Below are positions 4,996-5,194 of a DNA stretch of 5,194 nucleotides, in pieces (the first letter of the stretch is position 1; every line of letters starts with the position of its first letter). The position numbers and the translations under genes were made by a program. This DNA comes from Firmicutes bacterium UBA5500 (lineage in GTDB: Bacteria > Bacillota > UBA994 > UBA5500). The DNA is taken from positions 1,546 through 6,739 of the forward strand of contig DIPA01000118.1 of NCBI GenBank assembly GCA_002427055.1. The letters are read 5' to 3'. A model generated the notes under the pieces. That model searched no databases, was not told the DNA's origin, and saw only the letters and a list, made by a program, of their open reading frames with translations.

Positions 4996-5090
4996 GCTTC
5001 CCCAATTAGTGAACAACCATATCGAAGATATGGTGAGGTCACATACCCCCACAGCGGACTTTCATCGTCTAGTTAATCGCCATGCGTGGC
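4996..5090 (-). ncRNA. Candidate structured RNA element (possible group II intron-like remnant)
   Basis: On the minus strand this stretch forms a row of hairpins with almost no spacers. GCCA/TGGC lies at 5090-5079. GCG-GAC / GTC-CGC (5080-5054) has an 8-nt bulge. GTGGGGGT / ACCTCAC (5052-5033) follows. It is stacked directly on CCATATC-TTC-GATATGG (5033-5017). A GGGGAAGCGC run then leads straight into the transposase remnant. The phrase GATGAAAGTCCGCT and the stacked stems remind me of domain I of bacterial group II introns, but I could not verify that and see no domain V. The folding is what the sequence shows; the identity is uncertain. Confidence 0.3.
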
Positions 5091-5098
5091 TCCCCTAT

Positions 5099-5138
5099 AA
5101 AAACGCCCGCGCTTGCTCTCACAACGCGGGAGTTTTTT
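5099..5138. terminator. Bidirectional rho-independent terminator
   Basis: CCCGCG (5106-5111) pairs with CGCGGG (5125-5130), extended by TTG / CAA across one bulged base. On the plus strand six T residues follow (5133-5138). On the minus strand CG and five T residues follow (5103-5099). It lies just downstream of the minus-strand reading frame that ends at 5154 and probably ends that transcript. Confidence 0.85.
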
Positions 5139-5152
5139 AGGTAAGGCAGGAA

Positions 5153-5167
5153 TCTAGAGATATTGCT
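5153..5167. repeat. 15-bp direct repeat, copy 2
   Basis: This copy is identical to 1616-1630 (TCTAGAGATATTGCT) in the same orientation. Here it covers the last codons and the stop of the partial minus-strand reading frame. In both places a minus-strand terminator follows within about 60 bases. Confidence 0.6.
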
Positions 5168-5194
5168 CTAACCAGTCGGCAATCATGTGTAAGC
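5154..5194 (-). CDS. Probable C-terminal end of a gene running off the window
   Basis: Read on the minus strand from the window edge, the frame gives LHMIADWLEQYL and a TAG stop at 5156-5154. A bidirectional terminator follows about 15 bases later. The short sequence has the look of an amphipathic C-terminal helix. Only 12 codons are visible, so neither the family nor even the coding status is certain; the support is the terminator placed just behind the stop. Confidence 0.4.
   Translation of the reverse strand, partial: LHMIADWLEQYL

Noticed and set aside
4937..5140. 67-codon plus-strand frame
   Set aside because: It is antisense to the transposase remnant and the structured element, runs into the terminator, and has no ribosome binding site.
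1..5194. tRNA, rRNA or CRISPR array
   Set aside because: I saw no cloverleaf with a CCA-like end, no conserved rRNA segment and no regularly spaced repeats on either strand.

Overview
The window looks like chromosomal DNA of a Gram-positive member of the Bacillota, probably of the Clostridia. The evidence is strong AGGAGG-type ribosome binding sites before every gene accepted here, a cyclic-di-GMP-I riboswitch, a DUF4932-type secreted protein, intrinsic terminators and a moderate G+C content. No marker gene fixes the genus. Gene density is low: five accepted genes, most of them for small or exported proteins, are separated by long leaders and spacers.

Left part (1-1640, minus strand). A gene for a secreted, extremely acidic, helix-rich protein (84..1235) has a clear rho-independent terminator after it. 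Its long 5' leader contains a well-preserved c-di-GMP-I (GEMM) aptamer, followed by a nested terminator hairpin that runs up to the ribosome binding site. Expression is therefore almost certainly set by c-di-GMP. Further upstream lies a second terminator-like hairpin with a mutually exclusive alternative partner.

Centre (1640-3000, plus strand). A divergent gene (1788..2957) encodes a putative DUF4932 zinc metallopeptidase with a signal peptide, an HEWGH motif and a C-terminal membrane anchor. Its leader can form hairpins, and a very GC-rich hairpin follows directly after its stop codon. The pairing of a c-di-GMP-switched exported protein with a membrane-anchored protease recalls the c-di-GMP-controlled adhesin/protease circuit of Clostridioides difficile. 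That functional link is inference.

Right part (3000-4600). A 66-residue single-pass membrane protein (plus strand) converges on, and overlaps, a four-helix membrane protein (minus strand). Upstream of the latter is a small secreted protein, also on the minus strand. None of the three could be assigned a function.

Far right (4600-5194). This is decayed DNA. It holds a frameshifted remnant of an IS256-family transposase, an adjacent stretch that folds into several perfectly stacked hairpins on the minus strand, a bidirectional terminator, and what is probably the last 12 codons of a minus-strand gene running off the window. The last bases of that gene are repeated exactly (15 bp) in the spacer between the acidic protein and the metallopeptidase, next to another minus-strand terminator.
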